Source: Pseudarthrobacter sp. NamE5
GTDB taxonomy: Bacteria > Actinomycetota > Actinomycetes > Actinomycetales > Micrococcaceae
NCBI RefSeq assembly: GCF_005796225.1
Contig: NZ_VAHO01000009.1
Location: forward strand, 100,935-164,934
Reading direction: 5' to 3'
Length of the DNA: 64,000 bases
Shown here: in pieces, positions 43,876 through 52,910 of the stretch
Layout of the letters: every line of letters begins with the position of its first letter
Numbering within the stretch: position 1 is the stretch's first letter
Program-made: the position numbers and the translations under genes
The notes under the pieces: model-generated
What the model was told of the DNA's origin: nothing
Databases searched by the model: none
The model's input: the letters and a program-made list of their open reading frames with translations, nothing else

Positions 43876-44007
43876 GCAGGGATACCAGAAACCGGGAAGG
43901 CAGCGGCGCAGGCAGGAGCAAGAGACATCCTGCCGGTGCCGCTGTCACCGGCATACCTTGGCACATGTTCCGCAACTGAAACGGATGCTGCCGCGACTCT
44001 TTTGCAT

Positions 44008-44024
44008 TTGAGAACCATTCGCAA
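44008..44024 (+). promoter_or_regulatory. Zur-like zinc operator
   Basis: TTGAGAACCATTCGCAA is an imperfect dyad (TTGnGAA...TTCnCAA) like actinobacterial Zur boxes, which centre on a TGAnAA...TTnTCA core. It lies 14 bases before the CobW-like start and over the likely promoter. The zinc-starvation genes that follow support it. Confidence 0.6.
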
Positions 44025-44037
44025 TAGAGTGGCGGGC

Positions 44038-45162
44038 ATGTTCGTTACCGTAGTGAGCTCCCTCGACCTCTTTGCCCGGCAGAAAGCCTGTGCCACGCTG
44101 GCCGCGGAAAGGCCCGGCGCCCTGGTGGTGCTTCATGACCTGCTTGAAGGCGGAGTGGTGGTCCGGCGTGTTTTCGAGGACGGCCGTTGCATGGAGCGGC
44201 ACGAGTCCACGCTCGAACACGGATGCCTGAACTGCACAGTGCGGCTGGATGTGGTGCCGGCTCTGCAGCGACTGGCTGAGCCGGGATCTCACGTCATCCT
44301 GGGGTTGCCGGCGGCGGTGGAGTCATCCATGGCAGTGGGCGCCCTGCTGAAGGGGCTGGGCAGTACGGTCACCGTGGACTCCGCGGTTGTGGCCTGCACT
44401 CCCGAGGCAGTGGAAGACCAGATCTGGGACCACCACAGCCTCTTCGAATCCGGGTTTACCCCCGTTCCCGAAGATGACCGGACGCCGGGGGAATTCCTGG
44501 TGCGGGAGCTGTCCTTCAGCGACACCGTAATGCTGTCCGATCCTGCCCTGGTTCCGGTGGATCCGGCCCTGCGCTTCCGCGGCGTCCAGTTGCTGAAGGA
44601 GCTGGCCCCGCATGCGGTGATTGCAGATGCGGACGGAGCCGTGCGTTTGGGCGGGCACCGGCTGGCAGGGGCCATGGCCAGAACGGTCCCCGGTTCGGTG
44701 CGTGCACCGGAGCGGCCCTCGGCACCCTTCTCGACGGTGGTGCACCGGGTCCGTCGGCCGCTGCATCCGGAACGTTTCCGCCATGCGCTGAAGGCGCTCG
44801 CCGAAGGCTCCTGCTGGTTGCGCGGAAGGCTCTGGGTGGCATCGGCGCCGGGCTGCCAAATCGCCATCCAAGGGATCGGCCCCCGGGTCTGGCTCGAAAA
44901 CACCGGGCCCTGGGAAGCCGACCGCGAACCGCTCCTGCAGACCCCGCCGGCAGGTGCGGGGAATGGACTGTGCTGGCACCAGGAATACGGCAACCGTGGA
45001 ACGGTCCTGGCCGTCACCGGCGACGATCTGGACCCCGCTGAGATTGCCGCACTGTTGAACGCATGTGAGCTGACCGACAACGAGATGGCCTCGGCCGCCG
45101 ACTCGTTCCAGGATCCGTTCGGACTGAATGAACCATTCGAAACACACCAAAGGAGAAACTGA
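44038..45162 (+). CDS. CobW-like protein (degenerate P-loop) of the zinc response
   Basis: 374 aa from the ATG beginning [20 protein letters not shown]. The N-terminal domain resembles CobW/ZNG1 GTPases but lacks a recognisable Walker [20 protein letters not shown] holds a CxxC-type metal motif where CobW proteins have CxCC. The C-terminal CobW_C-like domain has [20 protein letters not shown] and [20 protein letters not shown]. It overlaps the Cys-free L36 gene and sits behind a Zur-like dyad, so it is probably a zinc-scarcity protein. GTPase activity is doubtful. Confidence 0.8.
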   Translation: MFVTVVSSLDLFARQKACATLAAERPGALVVLHDLLEGGVVVRRVFEDGRCMERHESTLEHGCLNCTVRLDVVPALQRLAEPGSHVILGLPAAVESSMAVGALLKGLGSTVTVDSAVVACTPEAVEDQIWDHHSLFESGFTPVPEDDRTPGEFLVRELSFSDTVMLSDPALVPVDPALRFRGVQLLKELAPHAVIADADGAVRLGGHRLAGAMARTVPGSVRAPERPSAPFSTVVHRVRRPLHPERFRHALKALAEGSCWLRGRLWVASAPGCQIAIQGIGPRVWLENTGPWEADREPLLQTPPAGAGNGLCWHQEYGNRGTVLAVTGDDLDPAEIAALLNACELTDNEMASAADSFQDPFGLNEPFETHQRRN

Positions 45163-45284
45163 TGAAAGTACGTAACTCACTGCGGGCACTGAAGAAGATC
45201 CCGGGCGCGCAGATCGTTCGCCGCCGGGGCCGCACCTTCGTGATCAACAAGAAGAACCCGCGCGTGAAGGCGCGCCAGGGCTAG
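45162..45284 (+). CDS. rpmJ: 50S ribosomal protein L36, zinc-independent (C-minus) form
   Basis: 40 aa beginning [20 protein letters not shown] and ending [12 protein letters not shown], the classic short L36 pattern. None of the four zinc-binding Cys/His residues of the standard form remains, so it is the alternative copy made when zinc is short, letting ribosomes release zinc. Its ATG overlaps the CobW stop (TGATG), and AGGAGA lies upstream. A terminator follows. Confidence 0.95.
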   Translation: MKVRNSLRALKKIPGAQIVRRRGRTFVINKKNPRVKARQG

Positions 45285-45310
45285 CAGGTAGAAGCACCAG
45301 TAAAGGCGAG

Positions 45311-45340
45311 GGGGGCGGTGGAGTAATCCACCGCCCCCTT
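45311..45340 (+). terminator. terminator of the cobW-like/rpmJ operon
   Basis: GGGGGCGGTGGA and TCCACCGCCCCC pair perfectly around GTAA, then TT. It ends 40 bases from the MerR gene stop on the other strand. Confidence 0.87.
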
Positions 45341-45380
45341 GCCGTGCTCCCAAACCAGGATCGATGGCCGGGAGCGCGCC

Positions 45381-45758
45381 CTAGGCGAAGCCCTTCAACC
45401 TCTTGATTAGTTCATCCGCCTGCGCCAGGTTCCGGGCCATCTTTGCCCGCTCGTGAACGGCCTTCTCCAGGAAGCCGGCGAGTTTGGCCTGCGCTTCCTC
45501 GCCTGGGCCGCCGTCCTGCGGCAAGGCGAAGATCTCCAGAATCTCTGCCATTTCCTCCAGCGAAAACCCCAGTGGCTTCATCTGCTTGACCACCATCAGG
45601 CGCTCAAAGTCGTCCTCCGAATAAACGCGGAAGCCGCCATCGGTGCGGGCCGTGGCTGGAAGCAGCCCCACGTCGTCGTAATGCCTGATGGTGCGCAGGG
45701 ACAAACCTGTACGCTCGGCGAGCTCCCCGATGTGCATAGTGGAAGTTCGTGCTGCCAT
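45381..45758 (-). CDS. MerR family transcriptional regulator
   Basis: 125 aa from the ATG preceded by GAGGAG at six bases. The winged-helix N-terminus is typical: MHIGELAERTGLSLRTIRHY, DDVGLLPATARTDGGFRVYS. A dimerisation coil follows, ending QADELIKRLKGFA. No Cys cluster for metal sensing is present. It is divergent from the SulP gene and probably controls it through the dyad at 45784. Confidence 0.9.
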   Translation of the reverse strand: MAARTSTMHIGELAERTGLSLRTIRHYDDVGLLPATARTDGGFRVYSEDDFERLMVVKQMKPLGFSLEEMAEILEIFALPQDGGPGEEAQAKLAGFLEKAVHERAKMARNLAQADELIKRLKGFA

Positions 45759-45783
45759 TGAGTGCTCCTCTGTAAGTACCCGG

Positions 45784-45811
45784 AACTCTACCATTACGTT
45801 AGGGTGGAGTT
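45784..45811. promoter_or_regulatory. dyad in the merR-sulP intergenic region
   Basis: AACTCTACC and GGTGGAGTT form an inverted repeat with one mismatch around a 10-base spacer. This is the usual position and size of a MerR operator lying within a promoter. It is 26 bases before the MerR start and 123 before sulP. Confidence 0.55.
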
Positions 45812-45933
45812 GGCGGTGGCGGTCAGTCCTCTGCGCGTACTCCCGCCCCCATCGGCGCGGCGCTGCGCCCCTTCATTCTTCGACAGAGCGAGGGCGCTGA
45901 CGCGCGTCTTCCTGACCATGAACGGAGCCAGTA

Positions 45934-47457
45934 ATGGCCGTCAAAACCGCCGCGGACACCCCCGCCTACACCCCGGAACAGCTGCAGTCTGTGAGGGAAA
46001 CCTTGAAGTCTTCGCGCAGGCTGAAGACTGAGGTCCTCGGCGGGCTCGTCGTCGCGCTGGCGCTGATCCCGGAAGCGATCGCCTTCTCTATCATCGCCGG
46101 GGTGGATCCCCGCCTGGGACTCTTCGCATCGTTCACCATGGCCGTCACCATCGCGTTCGTGGGCGGCAGGCCTGCCATGATCTCCGCGGCAACCGGCGCA
46201 GTGGCCCTGGTGATTGCCCCGCTCGTGAAGTCCCATGGCGTGGACTACCTGATTGCCGCCGTCGTCCTGGCCGGCGTCTTCCAGATCATCCTGGGACTGT
46301 CCGGCGTGGCCAGGTTGATGCGCTTTATTCCGCGTTCGGTGATGGTGGGCTTCGTCAACGCCCTCGCCATTCTGATCTTCATGGCCCAGGTCCCCGAGCT
46401 GCTGGGCGTCCCATGGCTGGTCTACCCCCTGCTGGCGCTGGCCCTGCTGATCGTGTTCGGCCTGCCGAAGCTGACCAATGCAGTCCCCGCCCCGCTGGTG
46501 GCCATCGTGGTCCTCACCCTCATTACGGTCATGGCCTCCGTTGCCGTCCCCACGGTGGGGGACAAGGGCGGGCTGCCCGATTCGCTGCCGTCGCTGTTCA
46601 TCCCCGACGTTCCGTTCACGCTCGAGACCCTGCAGGTGATTTTTCCGTTTGCGCTGGCCATGGCCTTTGTGGGACTCCTCGAGTCCCTCATGACCGCCAA
46701 GCTCGTGGACGACATCACCGACACCCGCTCGAACAAGACCCGAGAGGCGTGGGGCCAGGGCGTGGCCAACCTGGTCACCGGGTTCACCGGCGGCATGGGC
46801 GGCTGCGCGATGATCGGCCAGACCATGATCAACGTCAAGGCCTCCGGCGCCCGCACCCGGATCTCCACCTTCCTGGCCGGCGTCTTCCTGCTGATCCTCG
46901 TGGTGGCACTCGGCGGGGTGGTTTCCGTGATTCCCATGGCTGCTCTGGTGGCGGTGATGATCTTCGTTGCGTGGGCCACGTTCGACTGGCACAGCATCCA
47001 CCCCCGCACCCTGAAGATGATGCCCAAGAGCGAAACCATGGTCATGGTGGCCACCGTCATCGTCACCGTTGCCACGCACAACCTGGCCATCGGCGTCGGT
47101 GTCGGGGTACTCGTGGCCATGGTGCTGTTCGCGCGGCGGGTGGCCCACTTCGTCACGGTCGAGCGGACCGTCTCCAGCGCGGCGGGACAGGAAACTGCCA
47201 CCTACGTGGTGAACGGGGAGCTGTTCTTTGCGTCCTCCAACGACCTCTACACCCAGTTCGAGTATGCGAAAGACCCGGAGTACGTGGTGATCGACATGCA
47301 CGCCTCACACCTCTGGGACGCCTCCACCATCGCCGCACTGGACGCGATCACTGAGAAGTACCGCGCCCATGGCAAGGACGTGAAGATCATCGGCTTGAAC
47401 GACGCCAGCACCACCATGCGCGAACGCCTCGGCGGAAGGCTGGGCGCGGGGCACTAA
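45934..47457 (+). CDS. SulP family inorganic anion transporter with STAS domain
   Basis: 507 aa. The membrane domain has about 11-12 helices with the SulP blocks TEVLGGLVVALALIPEAIAF, AVTIAFVGGRPAMISAATGA and GFTGGMGGCAMIGQTMINVK. The C-terminal ~90 residues form a STAS domain (YVVIDMHASHLWDASTIAAL, DAITEKYRAHGKDVKIIGL). It would move sulfate, bicarbonate or a similar anion; the anion is not decided by sequence. It is divergent from the MerR gene. Confidence 0.92.
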   Translation: MAVKTAADTPAYTPEQLQSVRETLKSSRRLKTEVLGGLVVALALIPEAIAFSIIAGVDPRLGLFASFTMAVTIAFVGGRPAMISAATGAVALVIAPLVKSHGVDYLIAAVVLAGVFQIILGLSGVARLMRFIPRSVMVGFVNALAILIFMAQVPELLGVPWLVYPLLALALLIVFGLPKLTNAVPAPLVAIVVLTLITVMASVAVPTVGDKGGLPDSLPSLFIPDVPFTLETLQVIFPFALAMAFVGLLESLMTAKLVDDITDTRSNKTREAWGQGVANLVTGFTGGMGGCAMIGQTMINVKASGARTRISTFLAGVFLLILVVALGGVVSVIPMAALVAVMIFVAWATFDWHSIHPRTLKMMPKSETMVMVATVIVTVATHNLAIGVGVGVLVAMVLFARRVAHFVTVERTVSSAAGQETATYVVNGELFFASSNDLYTQFEYAKDPEYVVIDMHASHLWDASTIAALDAITEKYRAHGKDVKIIGLNDASTTMRERLGGRLGAGH

Positions 47458-47522
47458 CGCACCCCGCCGGGGCACTGATGCTGGCGCGGCCCTCTAAAAC
47501 CGTAGTCAGTCGTCGAAGTGCG

Positions 47523-47687
47523 TCAGCACGTCCGGGTCCTTCGAGAGGGACGAAACCCCCGCTTGTCGCTGAAGGCGTGCGTGCGGGTGGAATAGCAGTT
47601 CAGCCCGGCGCTTGCTTCGCCCTCCAGCGGGAGCGGAACGGAGAGGATGGAGCCGATTCCCTCGGCCCACGCGGCGTTGCAGTAGCC
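47523..47687 (-). pseudogene. GAF-domain fragment
   Basis: Reverse translation gives GIGSILSVPLPLEGEASAGL followed by NCYSTRTHAFSD, the core strand of GAF domains in GAF-ANTAR regulators (compare SVLAVPFQAEGGAKAALNLY in gene 22879). No start or other half is found, and upstream DNA is a palindromic element. It appears to be a remnant of a lost regulator. Confidence 0.5.
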
Positions 47688-47693
47688 GGAACA

Positions 47694-47759
47694 CGCCGTC
47701 GTACGCGGCGCGGTGCCCGTCAGCTGCGGTGGGTAACCGGGCAGGAACGTACGACGGCG
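47694..47759. repeat. palindromic element ending in GTACGACGGCGGC
   Basis: CGCCGTCGTAC and GTACGACGGCG form perfect 11-base arms with a 44-base loop. The right side carries AACCGGGCAGGAA just before GTACGACGGCGGC, shared with the element at 52813. Confidence 0.75.
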
Positions 47760-47934
47760 GCGCAACAGGTGGCAGGGTGGCGTTTCGCTGGTCCCTTCCG
47801 CCGTCAATGCGGCACTTGTATTATGTGGACCGGAGAGCCGGGAAGCCTGGTCGGCCCGCGTGCGGAAAGGCATGCGGCGCGCCCCATGGCATCCGCCTTG
47901 GACGTGATTGCTGCACTCAAGGAATGGATCGGCC

Positions 47935-48894
47935 ATGCACGCAGAACCAGTCGTCCACACCCAAGGCCTTGCCAAGAACTTCGGCCGGACGGCCGCGCTC
48001 GCGGGCCTGGACCTTACCGTCATGCCGGGCGAGGTGCACGGCTTCCTGGGCCCCAACGGAGCCGGGAAGTCCACTACCCTCCGGATCCTCCTGGGACTGG
48101 TCCGGCCCACGTCGGGAACAGCGCAGGTGTTCGGCATCGATCCTTGGGCCGAACCGGTACGGGCACACCGGGATATCGCTTATGTTCCCGGTGACGTCAC
48201 GCTGTGGCCCAACCTGACCGGCGGCGAGGTGGTCGACCTGCTCGCCGGGCTTCGGGGCGGGGCGGATGAAAGCCTGCGCCGGCAGCTTATTGACGAGTTC
48301 GACTTCGATCCGCGGAAGAAAGCACGGACCTACTCTAAGGGCAACCGGCAGAAGGCGGCCCTGATAGCTGCCTTTTCCCGGCCCGCGAAGCTTTACCTGC
48401 TGGATGAACCTAGCTCGGGACTGGACCCTGTGATGGACGCTGTCTTTCGCCGCCATGTCCGCCGGGTCGCTGCCGAAGGGGCCACAGTGCTGCTGTCCAG
48501 CCACATCCTGGCAGAGGTGGAACAGTTGTGCAGCAGGGTGACCATCATCCGGGCGGGGACCGCCGTCGAATCCGGCACCCTGGCCGAGCTCCGGCACCTC
48601 ACCCGGACCCGCTTCCGCGTCACCGCCGATGTGCAACCGGAAGAGCTGGCGGCAGTTCCGGGCATCCACGATCTCCGCGCTGAGGGGAAAGCCATCGAGT
48701 TTGACGCCGACGCAGCCCACCTTGGTGCCATTTTGGAAGCCCTTGCGTCGGCCGGGGTTACGGGCATCACCGCCACGCCGCCGTCGCTGGAAGAACTGTT
48801 CCTGCGCCACTACAGCGACCAGTCCAGTCCGCAGCCGGATGTGCAGCAAAACGCGGCCCAACAGGATGCGGCCCGGCAGAGCCACGCGCGGTGA
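47935..48894 (+). CDS. ABC transporter ATP-binding protein
   Basis: 319 aa from the ATG beginning MHAEPVVHTQGLAKNFGRTA. Walker A is GFLGPNGAGKSTTLRILLGL. The signature helix is TYSKGNRQKAALIAAFSRPA (SKGNRQK in place of LSGGQ), and Walker B is KLYLLDEPSSGLDPVMDAVF. The C-terminal ~100 residues are the accessory domain seen in DrrA-type exporters. It energises the permease encoded by the overlapping next gene. Confidence 0.92.
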   Translation: MHAEPVVHTQGLAKNFGRTAALAGLDLTVMPGEVHGFLGPNGAGKSTTLRILLGLVRPTSGTAQVFGIDPWAEPVRAHRDIAYVPGDVTLWPNLTGGEVVDLLAGLRGGADESLRRQLIDEFDFDPRKKARTYSKGNRQKAALIAAFSRPAKLYLLDEPSSGLDPVMDAVFRRHVRRVAAEGATVLLSSHILAEVEQLCSRVTIIRAGTAVESGTLAELRHLTRTRFRVTADVQPEELAAVPGIHDLRAEGKAIEFDADAAHLGAILEALASAGVTGITATPPSLEELFLRHYSDQSSPQPDVQQNAAQQDAARQSHAR

Positions 48895-50513
48895 TGAACG
48901 CCGTTGTCCGCCTGGCCCTGCTCCAGGCACGCAGGGACCGCGGCATCCTCGCCGCCTGGATCCTGGGGATTGCCGGCCTGGGATATGCCGCAGCCACTGC
49001 AGTCACCACGCAGTTTGGGGCGGACGGTGAGCGCGCTGCACTGGTTGCGGTGGCTGCCGCCAGCCCGGCCTTCCTCTTCCTCCGGGGACTCCCTGACGGC
49101 ATCAGTACCGGTGCGGTTACGTTCTTCCAGGGCTATTCCTTCACGGCGGTGCTGGCCGGGCTGATGGGAACGTTCCTGGTGGTGCGGCACACCCGCGCCG
49201 ATGAGGACCTGGGCCGCTTCGAACTCCTTGGCTCAACCCCGGTAAGCCGCACCGCATCCCTCTACGCAACCCTGCTGCTCGGCAGCGGGGCCAACCTGGT
49301 CCTGGCCCTTGCTGTTGCCGCCGGTTTCGCCGGCGCCGGGCTGCCGGCAACGGGGTCCTTCCTGGCGGGGGCAGCCGTAGGCCTGGTGGGCCTGTTCTTC
49401 GTGGGCCTTGCCGCGGTCGTGGCGCAAATCATGCCGTCCGCCCGGAGCACCAACGGCACCGCCGCAGCCCTGGTGGGCGCCGCTTACCTCATCAGGGGTG
49501 CCGGGGATGCCCTGGGCACCGCCAACATGTCGCTGCTGCAGGTCACCCCCGCCTTGCCCTCGCTGTTTTCGCCGATCGGCTGGGGGCAGCGGGTGCGGCC
49601 CTTCACGGACGCTGACCCCTTGCCGCTGCTGATGCTCGGCGGCGCGGCAGTGGTCCTGGGCGGGGCGGCCGTAGCACTCCGCAGCGGAAGGGACCTGGGT
49701 GCCAGCTACATTACGGCGGATGAATCGGGCGCGGAAAGGGCCGGCGGCGGCCCGGCATCAGTGGGAGGGCTGGCTTGGCGGCTGCAGCGGGGCACGCTGG
49801 CAGGCTGGTGCTTCAGCGCAGCAGTGCTGGGGGGAGTGGCTGGCGGGCTGGGCCCGGTGGTTCGGGACGCGCTGGCCAAAAACCCGTCCCTGATGGAACT
49901 GATGAGCCGGCTGGTTCCTGGAGACGCCACCATGGTTGACCTGTTCACTACCGCCATGCTCGGCATCGCCGGGGTCCTCGCTGCTGCCGCGGGAATTCAG
50001 GCAGTGCTGCGCCTCAGGGCGGAAGAAGCTGAAGGGCGGGCCGAAATGCTCCTGGCCGTGCCGGCGTCGCGCTTCCGCTGGCTGGGTGCGGCACTTGCCG
50101 TTGCGGCCATAACGACGACGGCGGTTGCGGCTGCCGCGGGCGCCTCGGCTGCCGCCGTACTCGCCGTGATGGAGGCAGGCGGCAGCAGTCCCGGCGTGGT
50201 CTTTGCCGCCGCCCTGGCCCACGTCCCCGCGGCGCTCGTGTTTCCCGCCGTGACGGTGCTGGTGTTCGCGCTCGCGCCGCGCTGGAGCAGCCCCTTCGGC
50301 TGGGCTGCGCTGGCAGTGGCCCTGGTGTTGGGGCAGTTCGGGGAGTTGCTGGGGCTGCCGGTCTGGCTTCAGGACCTGAGCCCGTTCCGGCATTCGTCGG
50401 CCATGCCGGTTGAGGCTTTCGATCCGGGCGGAGCCCTGCTGATGGCCGCCGTCGCCCTTGCCGCAGGGGCAGCTGCGGGCCGCCTGATCCGGAAACGTGA
50501 CCTGGCAGCCTGA
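48891..50513 (+). CDS. ABC transporter permease (large, DrrB/TnrB-like exporter)
   Basis: 540 aa with about 12 hydrophobic helices in two halves, e.g. GILAAWILGIAGLGYAAATA, LVLALAVAAGFAGAGLPATG and AVTVLVFALAPRWSSPFGWA. A large double-length permease with its ATPase suggests a polyketide-antibiotic or multidrug exporter of the tetronasin-resistance type. GTG and ATG starts overlap the ATPase stop, so the two are translationally coupled. The substrate is unknown. Confidence 0.85.
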   Translation: MMNAVVRLALLQARRDRGILAAWILGIAGLGYAAATAVTTQFGADGERAALVAVAAASPAFLFLRGLPDGISTGAVTFFQGYSFTAVLAGLMGTFLVVRHTRADEDLGRFELLGSTPVSRTASLYATLLLGSGANLVLALAVAAGFAGAGLPATGSFLAGAAVGLVGLFFVGLAAVVAQIMPSARSTNGTAAALVGAAYLIRGAGDALGTANMSLLQVTPALPSLFSPIGWGQRVRPFTDADPLPLLMLGGAAVVLGGAAVALRSGRDLGASYITADESGAERAGGGPASVGGLAWRLQRGTLAGWCFSAAVLGGVAGGLGPVVRDALAKNPSLMELMSRLVPGDATMVDLFTTAMLGIAGVLAAAAGIQAVLRLRAEEAEGRAEMLLAVPASRFRWLGAALAVAAITTTAVAAAAGASAAAVLAVMEAGGSSPGVVFAAALAHVPAALVFPAVTVLVFALAPRWSSPFGWAALAVALVLGQFGELLGLPVWLQDLSPFRHSSAMPVEAFDPGGALLMAAVALAAGAAAGRLIRKRDLAA

Positions 50514-50527
50514 CCGGCGTCAGTTGA

Positions 50528-51208
50528 TTAGCTGTCCCGGCTTTGCACCAGCACTGGGGCCAGCTCAGCCAGGTAGGACAGGGTATGGTCCGGCGCCTGG
50601 AAGTAGTCGGGATAGCGAGCGCCTGAGCGGTTGAGCCACGCCGTGGCCAGCCCTGCCCGGGACGCGCCGTGGATGTCCCAGGGGTGGACGGCCACCAGGA
50701 GCATCTGCTCGGGTGCGGCACCGCAGGCCTCGGCGGCGTAGTGGTAGGAAGCCTTGCCAGGCTTCCATCCCGGCGCGTCCTCCACGGACAGCAGCACCTC
50801 GAAGCTCCCTCGGATACCGGCATTCGTGAACAGCTTCTCGGCCACCTGGGTGGAACCGTTCGTGAGGGTGGCCAAGCGGTAGCCAGCGGACCGCAGCGCT
50901 TCAACACCCTCAGCGACGTCAGGGTGCAGTCCCAGGCCGGAGAAGCCGGCCATCACGTGCTGCACCGCTGACTCGGTGTCCCGGTCCAGGTCCTCTGCGG
51001 TGAAGAGGCAGCGCAGGGCTTCCGCGCCAATTGTCGCGAACGTTCCCTTGTCGCCGGCGGCAGTCAGTGCGAAGCCGTCCCGCAGCAGCGTGGCGAACCA
51101 CAGCTTGGCCAGGTGCGCGGGAGCGCCAACCTCCACGAACCGCTGTGCCATGGGGGCCATGTCGGACAGCGTCTCGTTGACGTCGAAAACAATGACTGAC
51201 GGTTTCAC
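50528..51208 (-). CDS. haloacid dehalogenase type II (HAD superfamily)
   Basis: 226 aa. HAD motif I is VIVFDVNETLSD with the nucleophilic Asp. Motif II is near RLATLTNGSTQVAEKLF, Lys in the PGWKPGKASYHYAAEAC region, and motif IV near LLVAVHPWDIHGASRAGLAT. The size and the WFATLLRDGFALTAAGD cap match L-2-haloacid dehalogenases. Natural substrates are unknown. Confidence 0.86.
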   Translation of the reverse strand: MKPSVIVFDVNETLSDMAPMAQRFVEVGAPAHLAKLWFATLLRDGFALTAAGDKGTFATIGAEALRCLFTAEDLDRDTESAVQHVMAGFSGLGLHPDVAEGVEALRSAGYRLATLTNGSTQVAEKLFTNAGIRGSFEVLLSVEDAPGWKPGKASYHYAAEACGAAPEQMLLVAVHPWDIHGASRAGLATAWLNRSGARYPDYFQAPDHTLSYLAELAPVLVQSRDS

Positions 51209-51258
51209 TCAGGCTTCCTTTTTTCGCGGTGAGTCGTCCGCCGCCATGCCGCCCGACA

Positions 51259-51411
51259 TTACGTCCTGGCGTTCCGCTTCAGCCAGCCCCAAACTGCCGT
51301 GGCGGCGAACAGCACCAGGGCTATGAAGGCCAGCCACAGCAGGCCCTCGATAATGAAGCCCAGGACGGAGAGAACAAGCCAGATGATCAGCAGTGTGATG
51401 ATGAGTCCCAT
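51259..51411 (-). CDS. 50-aa hydrophobic membrane protein
   Basis: 50 aa. It reads MGLIITLLIIWLVLSVLGFI, then IEGLLWLAFIALVLFAATAV and a basic tail WGWLKRNART. Two membrane helices with a positive cytosolic end are predicted. AGGA lies about seven bases before the start. Many actinobacteria carry such short hydrophobic proteins with unknown function. Confidence 0.75.
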   Translation of the reverse strand: MGLIITLLIIWLVLSVLGFIIEGLLWLAFIALVLFAATAVWGWLKRNART

Positions 51412-51632
51412 CCCCGAATCCTAGTCCCCGCACCCTTGGAATGTGGGGGCTCCCCGGGAGTTAAATGGGGGACTGCAATTATTGACAGGCCCGAGGCGTG
51501 GGCGCACTCTGATACCGCTGGGTGCCAGTGTTGGCTGGCATTGACGTCTCAGTGCGGGCCGGCCAACCAACCCCGGAGCTGTCTGGCGGCTCCGGATGAA
51601 CAGTTCCACACACTCCTTGCCAGGAGACCGAC

Positions 51633-51998
51633 ATGGCCGCAGTAAAACTCGATGCAAAATCCTTCGACGAGCCCGACGAAAAGCGCCGCCCGCCGAAGAC
51701 ACAGGTGGATGTAGTAACGCTTGGCGATGCCACACTGGGCAGATTCACGTTCGAACCGGGCTGGCGGTGGTCTGAGACCGTCAAAACCGTGGTCCACACG
51801 GACAGCTGCCAGGTCAACCACGTGGGCATCTGCACCGCCGGAACCCTGACCGTACAAATGGAGGACGGGTCGCAGGCCACGGTAACCCCGGGCCACGCCT
51901 ACACTATTCCGGCCGGCCACGACGCCTGGGTTGAAGGCAACGAACCCTTTGTCGGTTATGAAGTGATGAGTGCCGCCGTTTTCGCCAAGCCCGCCTGA
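51633..51998 (+). CDS. small cupin-domain protein
   Basis: 121 aa. The cupin core is visible: LGRFTFEPGWRWSETVKTVV, QVNHVGICTAGTLTVQMEDG and GHAYTIPAGHDAWVEGNEPF. Metal ligands are incomplete compared with classic cupins. The short N-terminus is KDEPDEKRRPPKT-like (read FDEPDEKRRPPKTQVD). Enzymatic role is unknown. A terminator follows at 52040. Confidence 0.85.
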   Translation: MAAVKLDAKSFDEPDEKRRPPKTQVDVVTLGDATLGRFTFEPGWRWSETVKTVVHTDSCQVNHVGICTAGTLTVQMEDGSQATVTPGHAYTIPAGHDAWVEGNEPFVGYEVMSAAVFAKPA

Positions 51999-52039
51999 TC
52001 CAGGCAGTTGAACCTGGTCCAGACGGCTGGAGAAGCAAC

Positions 52040-52065
52040 AGCCCCGGTGCCGCAGCACCGGGGCT
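52040..52065. terminator. hairpin between the cupin and flavodoxin-fold genes
   Basis: AGCCCCGGTGC and GCACCGGGGCT pair around CGCA. It lies between two convergent genes, so it can terminate both; there is no T-run. Confidence 0.8.
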
Positions 52066-52075
52066 GACTCAACCC

Positions 52076-52684
52076 TTAACCGGCCGGGTAGCCGTCCCTT
52101 TTGAGGAAGCGGGCAAGGTGGGCGGCATTGCGCGCGGCCCCGGCAGTAGTGGCAGCAACCTTTTCCGGCAGCTCGTCCAAGTCCTTGTAGTCCACAGTCT
52201 GCATCGCCTCGCCCACCCAGTACGTGCCGCCCTGCGCTGGAATGGTGAAGCCGACGTCGTTTAGCGCCTGCTGCACGTCCGCATTGACCTTGTGCGCGCC
52301 GTCCTCATTGCCTACTACCGCAACGATCGCCACCTTGTCGTACATGATCGGCCGGCCTGCCTCGTCAGTTTCGGCAAGGTCGGCATCGAGCCGCTCAATG
52401 ACCCGCTGCGTGATGCTGCTCGGATGTCCCATCCAGATGGGCGTGGCGAGGACAAAGATGTCCGCCGCGAGGATCCGTTCCCGGATTCCTGGCCACGCGT
52501 CGCCGTCGCCCATATCCACCTGGACGCCGGGCATCACGTTGTGATCCACCACGCGCAACGAAGTACCGCTGACCCCGTGGGCTGCGAGCTCGTCCAGCAC
52601 GTGCCGGGCCATGAGTTCGCTGCTGGACGGCTCGGGCGACGGGGTCAGGGAGCAAATCAGGGCGAGTGCGGTGAGTTCAGCCAT
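52076..52684 (-). CDS. NADPH-dependent FMN reductase / flavodoxin-fold protein
   Basis: 202 aa. N-terminal strand TALALICSLTPSPEPSSSEL with the phosphate-binding turn. Further blocks are AADIFVLATPIWMGHPSSIT, VAIVAVVGNEDGAHKVNADV and GFTIPAQGGTYWVGEAMQTV, typical of NAD(P)H-dependent FMN reductases of the IsiB/WrbA-like group. It would carry FMN and reduce a quinone or other electron acceptor. Confidence 0.86.
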   Translation of the reverse strand: MAELTALALICSLTPSPEPSSSELMARHVLDELAAHGVSGTSLRVVDHNVMPGVQVDMGDGDAWPGIRERILAADIFVLATPIWMGHPSSITQRVIERLDADLAETDEAGRPIMYDKVAIVAVVGNEDGAHKVNADVQQALNDVGFTIPAQGGTYWVGEAMQTVDYKDLDELPEKVAATTAGAARNAAHLARFLKRDGYPAG

Positions 52685-52812
52685 TGGTCATCCTTCTGCT
52701 TGGAGTTCGAGGTGCCACTAGGGAATTCGAGGCTGGACGCAGCAGAGATTGGCCGGAGGCGGGCGTTCCTGCCCAGTTGCTCCCGGGATCACCGCGCACC
52801 CGTGCCGGGACA

Positions 52813-52889
52813 CGCCGTCGTCCGCCGCGCGCCGCTGCCCGGGGGCAGGGTGGTCAAAAAGCAACCGGGCAGGAAGGTACGACGGCGGC
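52813..52889. repeat. palindromic element ending in GTACGACGGCGGC (second copy)
   Basis: CGCCGTCGTCC on the left and GTACGACGGCG on the right (one mismatch) are separated by about 53 bases. The right side again carries AACCGGGCAGGAA before GTACGACGGCGGC, as at 47694. It lies between the flavodoxin-fold and DUF2795 genes. Confidence 0.72.
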
Positions 52890-52910
52890 AGGCACCTCAG
52901 CAATAAAGCG

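Noticed and set aside
45823..47301. 492-aa minus-strand open frame over the SulP gene
   Set aside because: Antisense shadow: His/Asp/Gly-rich composition typical of reversed membrane-protein codons.
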